Part shown: positions 42,612-51,495 of the stretch, piece after piece
How the letters are laid out: each line of letters starts with the position of its first letter
How positions within the stretch are numbered: position 1 is the first letter of the stretch
DNA from: Pyrinomonadaceae bacterium
GTDB taxonomy: Bacteria; Acidobacteriota; Blastocatellia; Pyrinomonadales; Pyrinomonadaceae
Assembly: GCA_014534425.1 (NCBI GenBank)
Contig: JACVRN010000020.1
Location: 1-61,144 of the forward strand
Length of the DNA stretch: 61,144 nucleotides
Reading direction: 5' to 3'
The notes under the pieces: generated by a model
Database searches by the model: none
Seen by the model: only the letters and a program-made list of their open reading frames with translations
What the model was told of the DNA's origin: nothing
Position numbers and translations under genes: made by a program

Positions 42612-43143
42612 GGCAGAACATGCTGTGTCTACTTTGAAGATTATTGAGACGGATAGATTAATACTTCGGCATCTCTCCGTGGAGGATGCGGAATTTATGC
42701 TTCGGCTTTTGAATGAGCCGTCGTGGCTGCGGTTCATAGGAGACAAAGGCATACGCACCCTGGAAGCTGCTCGTGACTATATTTTGAAGGGGCCGGTTGA
42801 AATGTATTCGCGGCTGGGCTTCGGCTTGTACCTCGTCGAATTAAAGGAAGAAAATCTCTCGATTGGAATATGCGGGCTGATAAAGAGAGATTCGCTGGAA
42901 GACGTGGATATAGGATTTGCCTTCCTCCCTGAATATTGGGGCAAAGGGTACGCGTATGAAGCGGCCTCGGCTGTTATTGATTACGGCGTAAACGCGCTCG
43001 GACTCAAACGAATTGTCGCCATCACATCCATAGACAATGATAGCTCGGCTAAACTTCTTGCAAAGCTAGGTCTGCGGTTCGAGAAGCTTGTAAAGCTCTC
43101 CGATGATTCCGAAGCCGTCAAGTTATTTGGCATAGATGTCTAA
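42610..43143 (+). CDS. GNAT-family N-acetyltransferase (RimJ/RimL-like)
   Basis: 177 aa. Starts MAEHAVSTLKIIETDRLILR, the opening of the RimJ/RimL branch, then LSVEDAEFMLRLLN, DIGFAFLPEYWGKGYAYEAA (the acetyl-CoA loop motif R/Q-x-x-G-x-G/A region) and IDNDSSAKLLAKLGLRFEKL. It transfers an acetyl group from acetyl-CoA to an N-terminus or small amine; the substrate is unknown. It starts inside the attC-like site at 42549-42611 and its stop codon sits inside the next left core GTCTAAC, so it looks like a single-gene cassette. Confidence 0.9.
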   Translation: MAEHAVSTLKIIETDRLILRHLSVEDAEFMLRLLNEPSWLRFIGDKGIRTLEAARDYILKGPVEMYSRLGFGLYLVELKEENLSIGICGLIKRDSLEDVDIGFAFLPEYWGKGYAYEAASAVIDYGVNALGLKRIVAITSIDNDSSAKLLAKLGLRFEKLVKLSDDSEAVKLFGIDV

Positions 43144-43170
43144 CAACTCGTCCAACCGCAACGCGAGATA
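43138..43170 (+). other. attC-like left end (integron recombination site remnant)
   Basis: GTCTAAC at 43138-43144 fits the left-core consensus RYYYAAC and contains the GNAT stop codon. The shared pattern TCTAACAACTCGTCCAACC runs over 43139-43157. The right half cannot be found before trmFO, so the array probably ends here by deletion. Confidence 0.5.
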
Positions 43171-43267
43171 GGATGGCTTTGGATGATGAATACTTGGCCT
43201 CATAAATTTGTTATTCTTGGGAAGCTAAGTATGAGTGGTAAGAATTCTAAATCTGATTTGAGAATTT

Positions 43268-44605
43268 ATGGATGAAGTTGTTGTAATCGGCGGAGGGCTG
43301 GCGGGGGTGGAGGCCGCTTGGCAGGCGGCTGAGGCTGGCGCGCGTGTGCGGCTTTATGAGATGAGACCCGTGAGGCAGACGCCCGCGCATCGCACGGATA
43401 GGCTGGCGGAGATTGTGTGCTCGAATTCGCTCAAGTCGGATGAGCAGGGGACTGCGCCTTATCTATTGAAGGAAGAGTTGAGGCGAGGCGCGTCGCTGGT
43501 GATGGAGGCGGCTGGACGGACGCGAGTTCCGGCAGGAGCGGCTCTGGCAGTTGACCGGCACAGGTTCGCAGAAATTATCACCGGGCGCATAGAAGCTCAC
43601 CCGCTCATCACGCTCGTGCGCGAAGAGGCGACGACAGTTAAAGATGATGAGATTACAATCATCTGCGCGGGGCCACTCTGCTCGGACGCTCTGGCCGCAG
43701 AGATTGCGCGCCTGACGGGCGACGAGCATCTATACTTTTACGATGCGATTGCGCCGATTGTGGCCGCCGATTCGGTTGACCGGAGCAAAGCTTTCCGGGC
43801 CGCGCGCTATGGCAAGGGCGGCGACGATTATCTTAATTGCCCCTTTAACGAAGAAGAGTACCAGCGCTTTTATGAAGCACTGGTGGAAGCCAGGAGCGTG
43901 CCGCTTCACCGCTTTGAAGAGACGCGATGGTTCGAGGCTTGTCTTCCGATTGAAGAGATAGCGCGGCGCGGGCGCGACACTCTTCGCTTCGGCCCCATGA
44001 AGCCAGTCGGCCTGGTTGATCCTCGTACGGGACGTGAGCCGTATGCCGCCGTGCAGCTACGCCAGGAGAATTTGATGGCGGACGCTTACAATCTGGTGGG
44101 CTTTCAAAATCACCTGCGGTTCGGCGAGCAGCAGAGAGTGCTGCGATTGATTCCGGGGCTTGAGAACGCGGAGTTCCTGCAATACGGACAGATTCATCGC
44201 AACACCTACATACGCGCGCCGCGAGTGCTGGCGGGCACCATGCAGATGCGGCTGCGGCCACGCACGTTCTTCGCGGGCCAGATAAGCGGCGTGGAGGGCT
44301 ACGTTGAATCCGTAGCCACGGGCTGGCTCGCGGGCGTCAACGCCGCGCGGCTCGCAGCAGGCGCTAGCCTGGTGGAAGCTCCGCCGAAGAGCGCAGTGGG
44401 CGCGCTGGCTCGTTACGTCTCAAGCGCCGAGACGAAAAATTATCAACCCGTGAACATCACTTTCGCGCTGCTTGAGCCGCTCGCGGAGGACGAGCGCCGA
44501 CGCTTTCGCCGCAAGCGCGAGAGACACCAGCGACAGGTAGAGCTAGCGTTGAAAGAGTGGGATAGCTGGCTTCAATCCGTACGCACCCTCGCGCGAAGAG
44601 CCTGA
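43268..44605 (+). CDS. trmFO: Methylenetetrahydrofolate-tRNA-(uracil-5-)-methyltransferase
   Basis: 445 aa. FAD-dependent enzyme forming m5U54 (T54) in tRNA with methylenetetrahydrofolate. N-terminal FAD motif VVVIGGGLAGVEAAW (Gly8-Gly13 region), then the family signatures YEMRPVRQTPAHRTDRLAEI, VCSNSLKSDE, and the catalytic-region motifs KGGDDYLNCPF, RFGPMKPVGL, VGFQNHLRFGEQQRV and GQISGVEGYVES. It replaces TrmA in many bacteria. It begins the return to GC-rich core genes after the cassette region. No obvious promoter; the gene is transcribed alone. Confidence 0.96.
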   Translation: MDEVVVIGGGLAGVEAAWQAAEAGARVRLYEMRPVRQTPAHRTDRLAEIVCSNSLKSDEQGTAPYLLKEELRRGASLVMEAAGRTRVPAGAALAVDRHRFAEIITGRIEAHPLITLVREEATTVKDDEITIICAGPLCSDALAAEIARLTGDEHLYFYDAIAPIVAADSVDRSKAFRAARYGKGGDDYLNCPFNEEEYQRFYEALVEARSVPLHRFEETRWFEACLPIEEIARRGRDTLRFGPMKPVGLVDPRTGREPYAAVQLRQENLMADAYNLVGFQNHLRFGEQQRVLRLIPGLENAEFLQYGQIHRNTYIRAPRVLAGTMQMRLRPRTFFAGQISGVEGYVESVATGWLAGVNAARLAAGASLVEAPPKSAVGALARYVSSAETKNYQPVNITFALLEPLAEDERRRFRRKRERHQRQVELALKEWDSWLQSVRTLARRA

Positions 44606-44642
44606 CCAAAAACTAAAGCTCTTGAAGCCGCCCCTTGCTCTC

Positions 44643-45518
44643 TTACCATCTCTTGGGCGTGACAGACTCTATGTCGTCTATAAGGATGCGGAAGGCCGCC
44701 TTGAATCCGTCCGGCCATTCGTCCAGGGAATCCGCAAGCCTCCTTACGTAGTCGAAGTCGCCGCCGCGCAGCGAATCTACTAGCCTCTCCTTATCCGGCA
44801 GTTGACGACGCGCAGCCTCCAACTGATGTATGCGCTCTCGCCTTTGCGCGCGTGTCATGTCGAGTTGGCCTACCTGCGCTATGGCGCGCCCGTAATCCCT
44901 GTCGGTCATCTCTTTGTTCGCTATGCGTTCGAGTTCCTGTATGAGCGCGCCGTAAATCTCTTTCTTCTGCGCGCTCCACAAGGCGATGGCTGCCAGCGCT
45001 CTACGCGCCTCGTCGTAGTGGCAATAGCGAACTGCTTCCGCGAACGCCTGGCGCGAAGGTCTGTGCTTGCGGTCGTCTTTCAGGGCGGCGACGATACGGT
45101 TCCTGTCATCCTTGGGCACGTCCAGCCCTTTGACGAATTTGATGGCACCGTCGTAGTCGCCGTCTCGCATATACCGGCGAATCCTGTCGTTGCGCTCCTG
45201 CTGCTCCTTTAGATATTCGATGACCTTTTGTTTAGCCTCTTCTATCTGGTTAAGAACCCTGTCCCGTGTGTAAGAGGGTAAATCGGAGTGCCTGACAAGC
45301 TCCTCCGCGCCGGCGAAATTGCCCACAGACATGGCGCGGTTGATGCGCCCTTCGAGCGTGTTCTCGTCAAAGCTGGCCTGCTGCACCTCGCGGGTCGGCC
45401 CGCGCTTTTTGTCATATATATAGGTGCCTATGTCCAGGGCTATGCGCGTGACAGGGACGCTGGAGAAGAGAAAACCGTCGGCCAACTCTGCGCCCAATGT
45501 TAATAACAAGCTGCCCAT
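44643..45518 (-). CDS. Helical-repeat protein of unknown function
   Basis: 291 aa. After a hydrophobic start (MGSLLLTLGAELADGFLF) come about five units of ~45 residues, each a helical hairpin introduced by G/D-x-Y/F-x-x-A: GNFAGAEELVR, GDYDGAIKFVK, CHYDEARRALAA, RDYGRAIAQVG and GDFDYVRRLAD. The second helix in each ends in R/K-x-x-I/L-x-x-L. The build resembles alpha-solenoid scaffolds, not a named TPR or HEAT family. A ribosome site (AAGGAGGTC on the minus strand) lies about 7 nt upstream of the ATG. No family recognised. Confidence 0.65.
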   Translation of the reverse strand: MGSLLLTLGAELADGFLFSSVPVTRIALDIGTYIYDKKRGPTREVQQASFDENTLEGRINRAMSVGNFAGAEELVRHSDLPSYTRDRVLNQIEEAKQKVIEYLKEQQERNDRIRRYMRDGDYDGAIKFVKGLDVPKDDRNRIVAALKDDRKHRPSRQAFAEAVRYCHYDEARRALAAIALWSAQKKEIYGALIQELERIANKEMTDRDYGRAIAQVGQLDMTRAQRRERIHQLEAARRQLPDKERLVDSLRGGDFDYVRRLADSLDEWPDGFKAAFRILIDDIESVTPKRW

Positions 45519-45984
45519 AGAAAGACCTCCTTCAATGGTTGCGGATTGGTCAATGAGCTTTCGGTGCGGCGGCGCATCCGTTAAGTAAACGGGGACGCCT
45601 TATCTAAGCCGTGTCGGTGAGTAAGACTACAAAACGGAGTCTTGAGAGTAATTGGTTTTTACGCCGATTGACCTCCGCAGTCAATAGCCGGATGGCGGGC
45701 GAGTTTGAAACTTCCACTCACTGAATCATTGCTCTTTGATATTCCGGCAAAGCGCCCTCGCGTGTTATGCTGCGGGGCGTAAGGACGGCTGAAGGGTGCT
45801 CTTAGGGGATGGCAGCAGGCCCAGAGCCGTACTTCATGCGCTCTCCCTCATCTTCGTAACTAATCCGGGATGGGTTGTTCAGGAACGGACGGCGGAAGCG
45901 GTATTCTATCTAGCAGGGGGTCGCAACCTCAGGCGGGTCGAATATCATCTGAGTACTCAATACAGTTAGGGAAAAGGTTGAAAG
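45519..45984. other. 466-bp gene-free divergent region
   Basis: Lies between divergent genes. No ORF above about 40 codons with a ribosome site and no tRNA. GTTATGCTGC at 45763 is shared with the attC-like end at 35991, but flanks do not match. It should hold promoters for both genes; none could be fixed with confidence. Confidence 0.45.
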
Positions 45985-47871
45985 TTGAAATACCTTGCTT
46001 CACACAATTTAAAACTCAGCGCGAGCGAACCTGAACAAATATGGCTCGTGCGCCACGCAATCGCGCGCCCCATTTCCGCGTGGCTTCTTCTTGCGGCGAT
46101 TAGCTTCGCATCTGCGCCAGCCGCTTTCGCGCAGTCAGGACGGAAGACGCAAGGCACAAGCCCCACGTCCACGCAGCGCCCTAGACGCGCCACCACAAGC
46201 ACGTCGCAGGAGAAGACGCCCGCTTCATCCCAACAGAAGAGCGGGCCGACCATTTCCATACTGCCCGACGACGCGCCGCCCGCGCCCGCGACCAAGCCTA
46301 AGCCCGCGCCGCAGGCTGCCGTGAAGGATGACGATGTGGAGGTAGGCCCGGAAGATGTCCTTCGCATCACCTCAAGCCTTGTGACCGTGCCCGCTTCCGT
46401 GGTCGATTCTTATGGCCGCGCCGTCGCAGGACTCAAGGTAGAGGATTTCGAGCTTCGCGTAGACGGGCAGGTCAAAGCCATCAGCGACATAAGCTATTCG
46501 GACACGCCCGTTCGCCTCGCGTTGCTCTTCGACAATAGCTCCAGCCTGACGGCTGCGCGCGAGTTCGAGAAGCAGGCCGCCATACGCTTCTTTCGCTCCG
46601 TCATGAGACCCGTTGACCAGGCGGCAATTTATAACGTCTACACGGAAATAGAACTGGCGCAGCCACTGACCTCGAACGTCACCGCGCTGGTTCGCACGAT
46701 TGAGAACTTCGGAAAGCCTGAGGGCGCTACACGATTGTTTGACGCGATAGTGCAGGCCGCGAACTACCTGCGGCCACAGCCCGGACGCAAGGTCATAATC
46801 ATAGTCTCGGACGGCGAAGATACTTTGAGCGACACCAGTTTTGACGAGACGCTGCGGATCGCACAGGCTGCGGACTGCCAGATTTACGCCGTACAGACAA
46901 AGCAGATTGAGTACATGATGCAGACGGGACAGCCCGGCGGAAGCGCCAACCTGCGCTCGCTCGCCGCAGAGCGCCGCCTTCAGGAGTTCTCAGCGCAGAC
47001 GGGCGGCGCGGTCTACTCGCCTCTCGCAGTCGGCGAGCTTGACGCGGCCTTCGCTCAAATCTCTGCAGACCTTGCTCAGCAATACATACTGAGCTATTAC
47101 CCCGTGGACGACAAGCAGGACGGGCGCTATCGCTCCATCTCTTTGCGAGTGCTCACGAATCCCAATGCGCGCGTGCGTGCTCGAAAAGGCTACTACGCTT
47201 CGAGGTCTGCCATGAAGAGCAGCATCAACTGGCAGACAAATCCTTCGGGCGGCGCAAACGTCGCCAGCATCAACGCATCCGACACGGTTCCGAACGATGC
47301 CGGAAGGCAGAGCGTCCCCATCTCGTCGAGCACGACCGCCAGCCTGACGCCCGCGCCGGAGATAAAAGTGGCATCAACACAGCCCGCCACATCACTGCCT
47401 CCGCCATCAGAGCCGCCGCCGCCAGTCACATCCGAAGCGCTGCCGCGAGCAACATCGCCAACCTCTACAGCACAAAACGCTCAGCCTTCATCTTCAACGC
47501 AAACCTCGCAGCCGACACAATCCCAAGCATCAGAATCCCCTGCGATAGTCACTTCAACCACCCCGGTCGCTTCGGCCCCTTCTACAAAACAGGTCTCGGG
47601 CGGGGTTCTTAACGGCAGAGCTTTGAGCCTGCCCAAGCCTGATTATCCCGCGACTGCACGCGCCGTAGGAGCTTCGGGGCTGGTCGTCATAGAAGTGACC
47701 GTGGACGAAACGGGCAAGGTCATTGCCGCGCGCTTGGTGAGCGGCCATCCGATGCTGAAGGCCGCAGCCATAGCGGCAGCCAAACAGGCGCGCTTTGCGC
47801 CCACGAAACTCTCGGGCCAGCCCGTGCGCGTCACAGGCACCATCAATTACAACTTCGCGCTCGCTCGCTGA
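45985..47871 (+). CDS. Secreted VWFA-type protein fused to a TonB C-terminal domain
   Basis: 628 aa from a TTG at 45985; a GTG at 46048 is an alternative because the signal sequence (AWLLLAAISFASAPAAFA) only starts near residue 31. Residues ~125-400 form a von Willebrand factor A-like domain of the acidobacterial type: SSLVTVPASVVDSYGR, then LLFDNSSSL with the DxSxS metal site, VRLALLF, GATRLFDAIVQA, VIIIVSDGEDT and YYPVDDKQDGRYRSI. A Ser/Thr/Pro linker (~410-530) leads to a TonB C-terminal domain (~540-628, LPKPDYPATARAVGASGLVV, VSGHPMLKAAAIAAAKQARF). A TonB box-like role in energising outer-membrane receptors, or a peptidoglycan-spanning link, is possible. Confidence 0.87.
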   Translation: MKYLASHNLKLSASEPEQIWLVRHAIARPISAWLLLAAISFASAPAAFAQSGRKTQGTSPTSTQRPRRATTSTSQEKTPASSQQKSGPTISILPDDAPPAPATKPKPAPQAAVKDDDVEVGPEDVLRITSSLVTVPASVVDSYGRAVAGLKVEDFELRVDGQVKAISDISYSDTPVRLALLFDNSSSLTAAREFEKQAAIRFFRSVMRPVDQAAIYNVYTEIELAQPLTSNVTALVRTIENFGKPEGATRLFDAIVQAANYLRPQPGRKVIIIVSDGEDTLSDTSFDETLRIAQAADCQIYAVQTKQIEYMMQTGQPGGSANLRSLAAERRLQEFSAQTGGAVYSPLAVGELDAAFAQISADLAQQYILSYYPVDDKQDGRYRSISLRVLTNPNARVRARKGYYASRSAMKSSINWQTNPSGGANVASINASDTVPNDAGRQSVPISSSTTASLTPAPEIKVASTQPATSLPPPSEPPPPVTSEALPRATSPTSTAQNAQPSSSTQTSQPTQSQASESPAIVTSTTPVASAPSTKQVSGGVLNGRALSLPKPDYPATARAVGASGLVVIEVTVDETGKVIAARLVSGHPMLKAAAIAAAKQARFAPTKLSGQPVRVTGTINYNFALAR

Positions 47872-47916
47872 AATTAACTATTTACGATTTTCGATTCACG
47901 GTTTACGATTGCCGTC

Positions 47917-48840
47917 ATGATAGAGCAGCTACTTGAGCAGTTCTTCGAGCACCTGCGTTATGAGCGCAACGTGAGCGAGCATACGCTGCGTAATTACGCC
48001 AGCGACCTTGAGCAGTTCTACAACTACATAGCGCCGCCTGACCCGCAGACGGGCGCACGCACTCCCGTCGATGTCAAACAGATCGACCATATCACCATAC
48101 GCGAATGGCTCTCAAGCCTTCACACGGCGCAGAAGAAGAAGACCAGCGTGGCGCGAAAGCTTGCAGCGCTTCGCACTTTCTTTCAATTCCTCGTGCGCGA
48201 AGGCGTGGTCGAGTTGAATCCTGCGAAGCTGGTCGCCACGCCGCGCCTTGAGAAAAAGCTCCCCAACCATCTCTCCGTGGAAGACGCCATACGTTTTATA
48301 GAGACGCCCGATACCGAAACTGACCTCGGCAAACGCGACCGCGCAATCCTTGAGTTTCTTTACGCGACGGGCGTGCGCGTCTCTGAGTTGACGAAGCTCA
48401 ATCTCAACGACATTGATTTCAAAGAGAAGCTGGTGCGCGTCACGGGCAAGCGACGAAAGCAGCGCGTGCTGCCTTTCGGAGACCCGGCGCTCCACGCCAT
48501 CCTCAACTACATTGCCGTGCGTAACCGCTTCTTGCAGAACGCGCCGCCCGAAGAGAGAGACGAGCAGGCGCTCTTCCTCAACTATCAGGGCACGCGCATC
48601 ACCACACGCTCGGTCGGGCGAATGGTGGACAAGTACATTCAAATCTGCGCTGGGATTCACAACATCAGCCCGCACTCTTTGCGCCACTCCTTCGCCACGC
48701 ACCTTCTCGATAGCGGCGCAGACCTGCGCGACATCCAGGAACTTCTGGGCCACGCACGGCTCTCAACCACGCAAATCTACACTCACGTCTCTATGGAAAA
48801 GTTAATAGAGGTTTACGACAAGACACACCCTAAGGCGTAA
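47917..48840 (+). CDS. xerC: Tyrosine recombinase XerC/XerD-type
   Basis: 307 aa. N-terminal SAM-like phage-integrase domain ([20 protein letters not shown]) and C-terminal catalytic domain with Arg154, Lys178, His253, Arg256, His279 and Tyr288 ([42 protein letters not shown]). It resolves chromosome dimers at dif. XerC and XerD cannot be told apart by eye. It lacks the extra helix insertion of integron integrases near the second catalytic Arg, so it is not IntI. A GTAAAT-type repeat stretch lies upstream and repeat family C lies downstream. Confidence 0.93.
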   Translation: MIEQLLEQFFEHLRYERNVSEHTLRNYASDLEQFYNYIAPPDPQTGARTPVDVKQIDHITIREWLSSLHTAQKKKTSVARKLAALRTFFQFLVREGVVELNPAKLVATPRLEKKLPNHLSVEDAIRFIETPDTETDLGKRDRAILEFLYATGVRVSELTKLNLNDIDFKEKLVRVTGKRRKQRVLPFGDPALHAILNYIAVRNRFLQNAPPEERDEQALFLNYQGTRITTRSVGRMVDKYIQICAGIHNISPHSLRHSFATHLLDSGADLRDIQELLGHARLSTTQIYTHVSMEKLIEVYDKTHPKA

Positions 48841-48841
48841 A

Positions 48842-48895
48842 AGCAGTTTTCAGTAAAAAGCAAGTCGGCTTTCTGCTGAAAACTGAAAACTGCTC
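48842..48895. repeat. Intergenic palindromic repeat, family C copy 2
   Basis: Arms AGCAGTTTTCAGT and ACTGAAAACTGCT between two convergent genes. Shares AAAACTGAAAACT with 14207-14276. Confidence 0.75.
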
Positions 48896-49270
48896 TTATA
48901 AGGTTGGGATGTCGTCGAGTCCCTGGTTGGCTTCTATCTCGGCCTGGCAGGCGGCGTCGTAGCGGGCCGTGGGGAGGGCTTCAAGGCGGCGCTCGTCTAT
49001 GGGTTTGCCGCAGCGAGCGCATTGTCCGTAGGTGCCTTCGTCCATTCTCAGGAGCGCTTGGTCAATGTCTGCGACCATCTGCGACTCGCGCTCGCCCAGG
49101 CGAAAGGCTATCTCGCGGTTAACGTCCTGGAGCGACATGTCTACGCTGTCTTTCACGCCGTCGTCGTTCGCCTCAAGCGCCGCAGCCTGATCCGTGCGAA
49201 CGTTCTCTGTCCGACGACGTAACTCTTCCAGAAGTATCTTGCGAAAATAATCCAACCTTTTTTCATCCAT
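48896..49270 (-). CDS. DksA/TraR-family zinc-finger protein (third Cys replaced)
   Basis: 124 aa: a coiled coil (1-75) and a zinc-finger-like end, CARCGKPIDERRLEALPTAR then YDAACQ. The first pair is Cys84/Cys87. The third position holds Asp105 in place of Cys, and Cys108 remains, so the site is three Cys plus an acidic residue. Family members bind the RNA polymerase secondary channel and tune ribosomal RNA and stress promoters; some natural variants lacking Cys work without zinc. An acidic tip (NDDGVKDSVD) at the coil end is consistent with DksA function. Convergent with xerC. Confidence 0.88.
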   Translation of the reverse strand: MDEKRLDYFRKILLEELRRRTENVRTDQAAALEANDDGVKDSVDMSLQDVNREIAFRLGERESQMVADIDQALLRMDEGTYGQCARCGKPIDERRLEALPTARYDAACQAEIEANQGLDDIPTL

Positions 49271-49371
49271 GATCGTTTTCTACACTCTCAATCAGTTCTA
49301 TGATTACAGCCTGCGGATTATAACCCTCAAGAAGGGAAAAGGGAAAAGCGTGTGTCAGGTGAACCTCCTCT

Positions 49372-51495
49372 TTAGAAGATGACGCGGGCTGCGAACTGAA
49401 ACTGTCGTCCGGGGTCTGAGTTGGCTATGCCTGCTATAGGCGTCAGGAAGGTTGCGAGTGGCTGTCTTCCTGTGCCGTAAATATTGTTGAGCTTGATGAA
49501 GTTCGAGCGGTTGAAGATATTGAAGGCGTCGGCTCGAAGCTCAAGCTGTAAGCCTTCGATGAGCGCGATTCTCTTAGAGAGAGAGGCGTCGAAGGTCGCC
49601 TGCATGGGCGCGCGAAAGCTGTTGCGCGAGAAACCCGCAGGGCGGTCAACTCTGTAGCCGTCGCCGTTCGTGTCTTCGCCCGTGAGCGGGTTGACGGGCA
49701 GGCCGGATGCGACAGTCGCTATGAAAGAGAGTTGCGATTGAAAGGGAAGCTCAAGGAGGCCGTGCGCTACGAAGCGGTGGCGTTGATGAAAATCGCTGGG
49801 GCCTCGCTCAATCTGGTCGCTCAGGCCGAAGTTGGCAGGAATGCCCGTGTCCGGCTCTCCGAAGAACATGTAGTAGTTGAGCGCGGAAGAGTAAACATAA
49901 TGAGCTTCTAGCTGGAAGCGCTGCGCGAAGCGCTTAACCAGTCCAAGGTCAAGCGCGTCGTAGCTGCTCGACGAAGTGTTCTCTATGACGGCTATCTTGT
50001 TGACGCGAACGCCCGCGAACGTAGGGTACGGTCGAGTGCGATTAAAGGGCGTGATGGCGTTGATGTCATTAACCCTCATCAGCTTCAGCGTGCGCGAGTG
50101 CAGCACGTCCGCAGTGAACGTCCAGTCATTAAATAACTGGCGCTGAACTCCGAGAGAGAACTGCATGCTGTAAGGATTAAGAAGGCGCTCGCCCGGAAGA
50201 TATATGAAGTCGCGGTTGACTGCCACCAGGCCCGCAGGCGGTGCTGCGAGCGAATTCGGAAAAGTCGGAAAGCCAGGGTCAGTAAATCTTAGACGATAAG
50301 TGACGGTCTGCGAGTCTACGCCCTGAAGCAGGAAGCGGCGCGTGATGTACATGTAGTACTGGTCGTAGAAGACGCCAGCGCCGCCGCGCACAATCGTCTT
50401 GCCGTCGCCCGCTACGTCAAAAGCGAAGCCCAATCGCGGCGCAACGTTGTTCATGTCATCCGTGATGGATTGATAATCGTAGCGCAACCCTAAGTTCAAG
50501 GTCAGTCGCTTCGTTGCGCGCCAGTTGTCCTGGAGGAAAAGTGAAGCGAGCGTCTGCCCGTAGCGTATGTCGCCCGTGCCGAAGGTCTGCGTGTACTCGG
50601 TTCTTGGGCCGACCGTGCGCTCGTTTGTGCCCAGGCGATATTCGCCGAAGAGCGTTGCGGAGTAATCACGAATCTTCTGTCGCGTGTAGTCAAAGCCAAT
50701 TTTGAAATCGTGCCCGCCGCGCTGGAACGCAAGCTGGTCTGCCACCTGCCAGCTTTGCGCGCGTATCCACGAATAGCTTGAGTTACCCTCCGTGCTGAAA
50801 TTCGGAATAGTCACAGTCACCTGCGGCGCTGCGGCAGAGGTCGAAGACGGAATCCAGTTCGTGTAGCTGAAGCGCACTTCGTTCAGCGCGTTGCTTCCCC
50901 AGATGGTTCTGTCCGTCAACTGGAAGCCAACGGCCTGCGTCCTGCTCAACTGTGCCGTGCTGGGTTGATTAAAGCCGCTCACGCGGTCGTTGGCGTTGTT
51001 GTTAGTGTCGCGGTTGCCGTTAACCCTGAGAAAGATTGTGTGCGTGTCGCTGAAGCGATAATCCGCGCGCACAAGCCCTATCTGATTGCGAAAGCTTCCC
51101 ACGAAGGTCTGCGGCGCGGGCGACTGTATGAAAGCGCCGCGCTCCTGCCGTGTAGCTTCGTAAGACGCGAAGAAGGTCGCGCGGTTTGTAAAGAGCGGGC
51201 CGCCGAAGGCTCCGCCCATCTGCATGAACTGATTCGGCACGCGAAGGGTAGAGACGGGCGGCGCTGCCTGTATCCCGCTTGGCCGCAGGAAGAAGAAGCC
51301 CTGCCCGTGAAACTCATCCGTCCCGGCCTTCGTCACGGTGCTGATGATGCCTGCGGAGGAGCCGCCGTACTCCGCCGAATATTGATTCGTTAAGACCTTG
51401 AACTCCTGCACCGCCGAGAGCGAGACCTGCTGCTGGGGAGCGTTGGCGTTGACTGAGTCATAATTCGTATTGCCGTCCAGCTTGTAGAAGGTCTG
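49372..51495 (-). pseudogene. TonB-dependent receptor, plug remainder and beta-barrel; separated from its N-terminus by an in-frame TGA
   Basis: About 700 codons. Directly after the TGA at 51496-51498 the same frame continues QTFYKLDGNTNYDSVNANAP and QEFKVLTNQYSAEYGGSSAG, the plug region, then a long Tyr/Phe/Arg-rich outer-membrane barrel ending QFQFAARVIF, a typical C-terminal aromatic. The first plausible restart is an ATG-like MQEFKVLTNQ at 51411. Receptors of this carboxypeptidase-regulatory type import glycans or other large substrates in Acidobacteriota. Without the N-terminus the protein lacks its signal peptide, so it is probably dead unless the stop is read through or is a sequence error. 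Confidence 0.8.

Noticed and set aside
45763..45772. GTTATGCTGC identical to the attC-like end at 35991
   Set aside because: Flanks do not match the shared right-end pattern, and no left end lies nearby.
47917..48840. Tyrosine recombinase as the integron integrase
   Set aside because: It has XerC/D architecture and lacks the IntI-specific insertion; it is 5 kb away and downstream of core genes.
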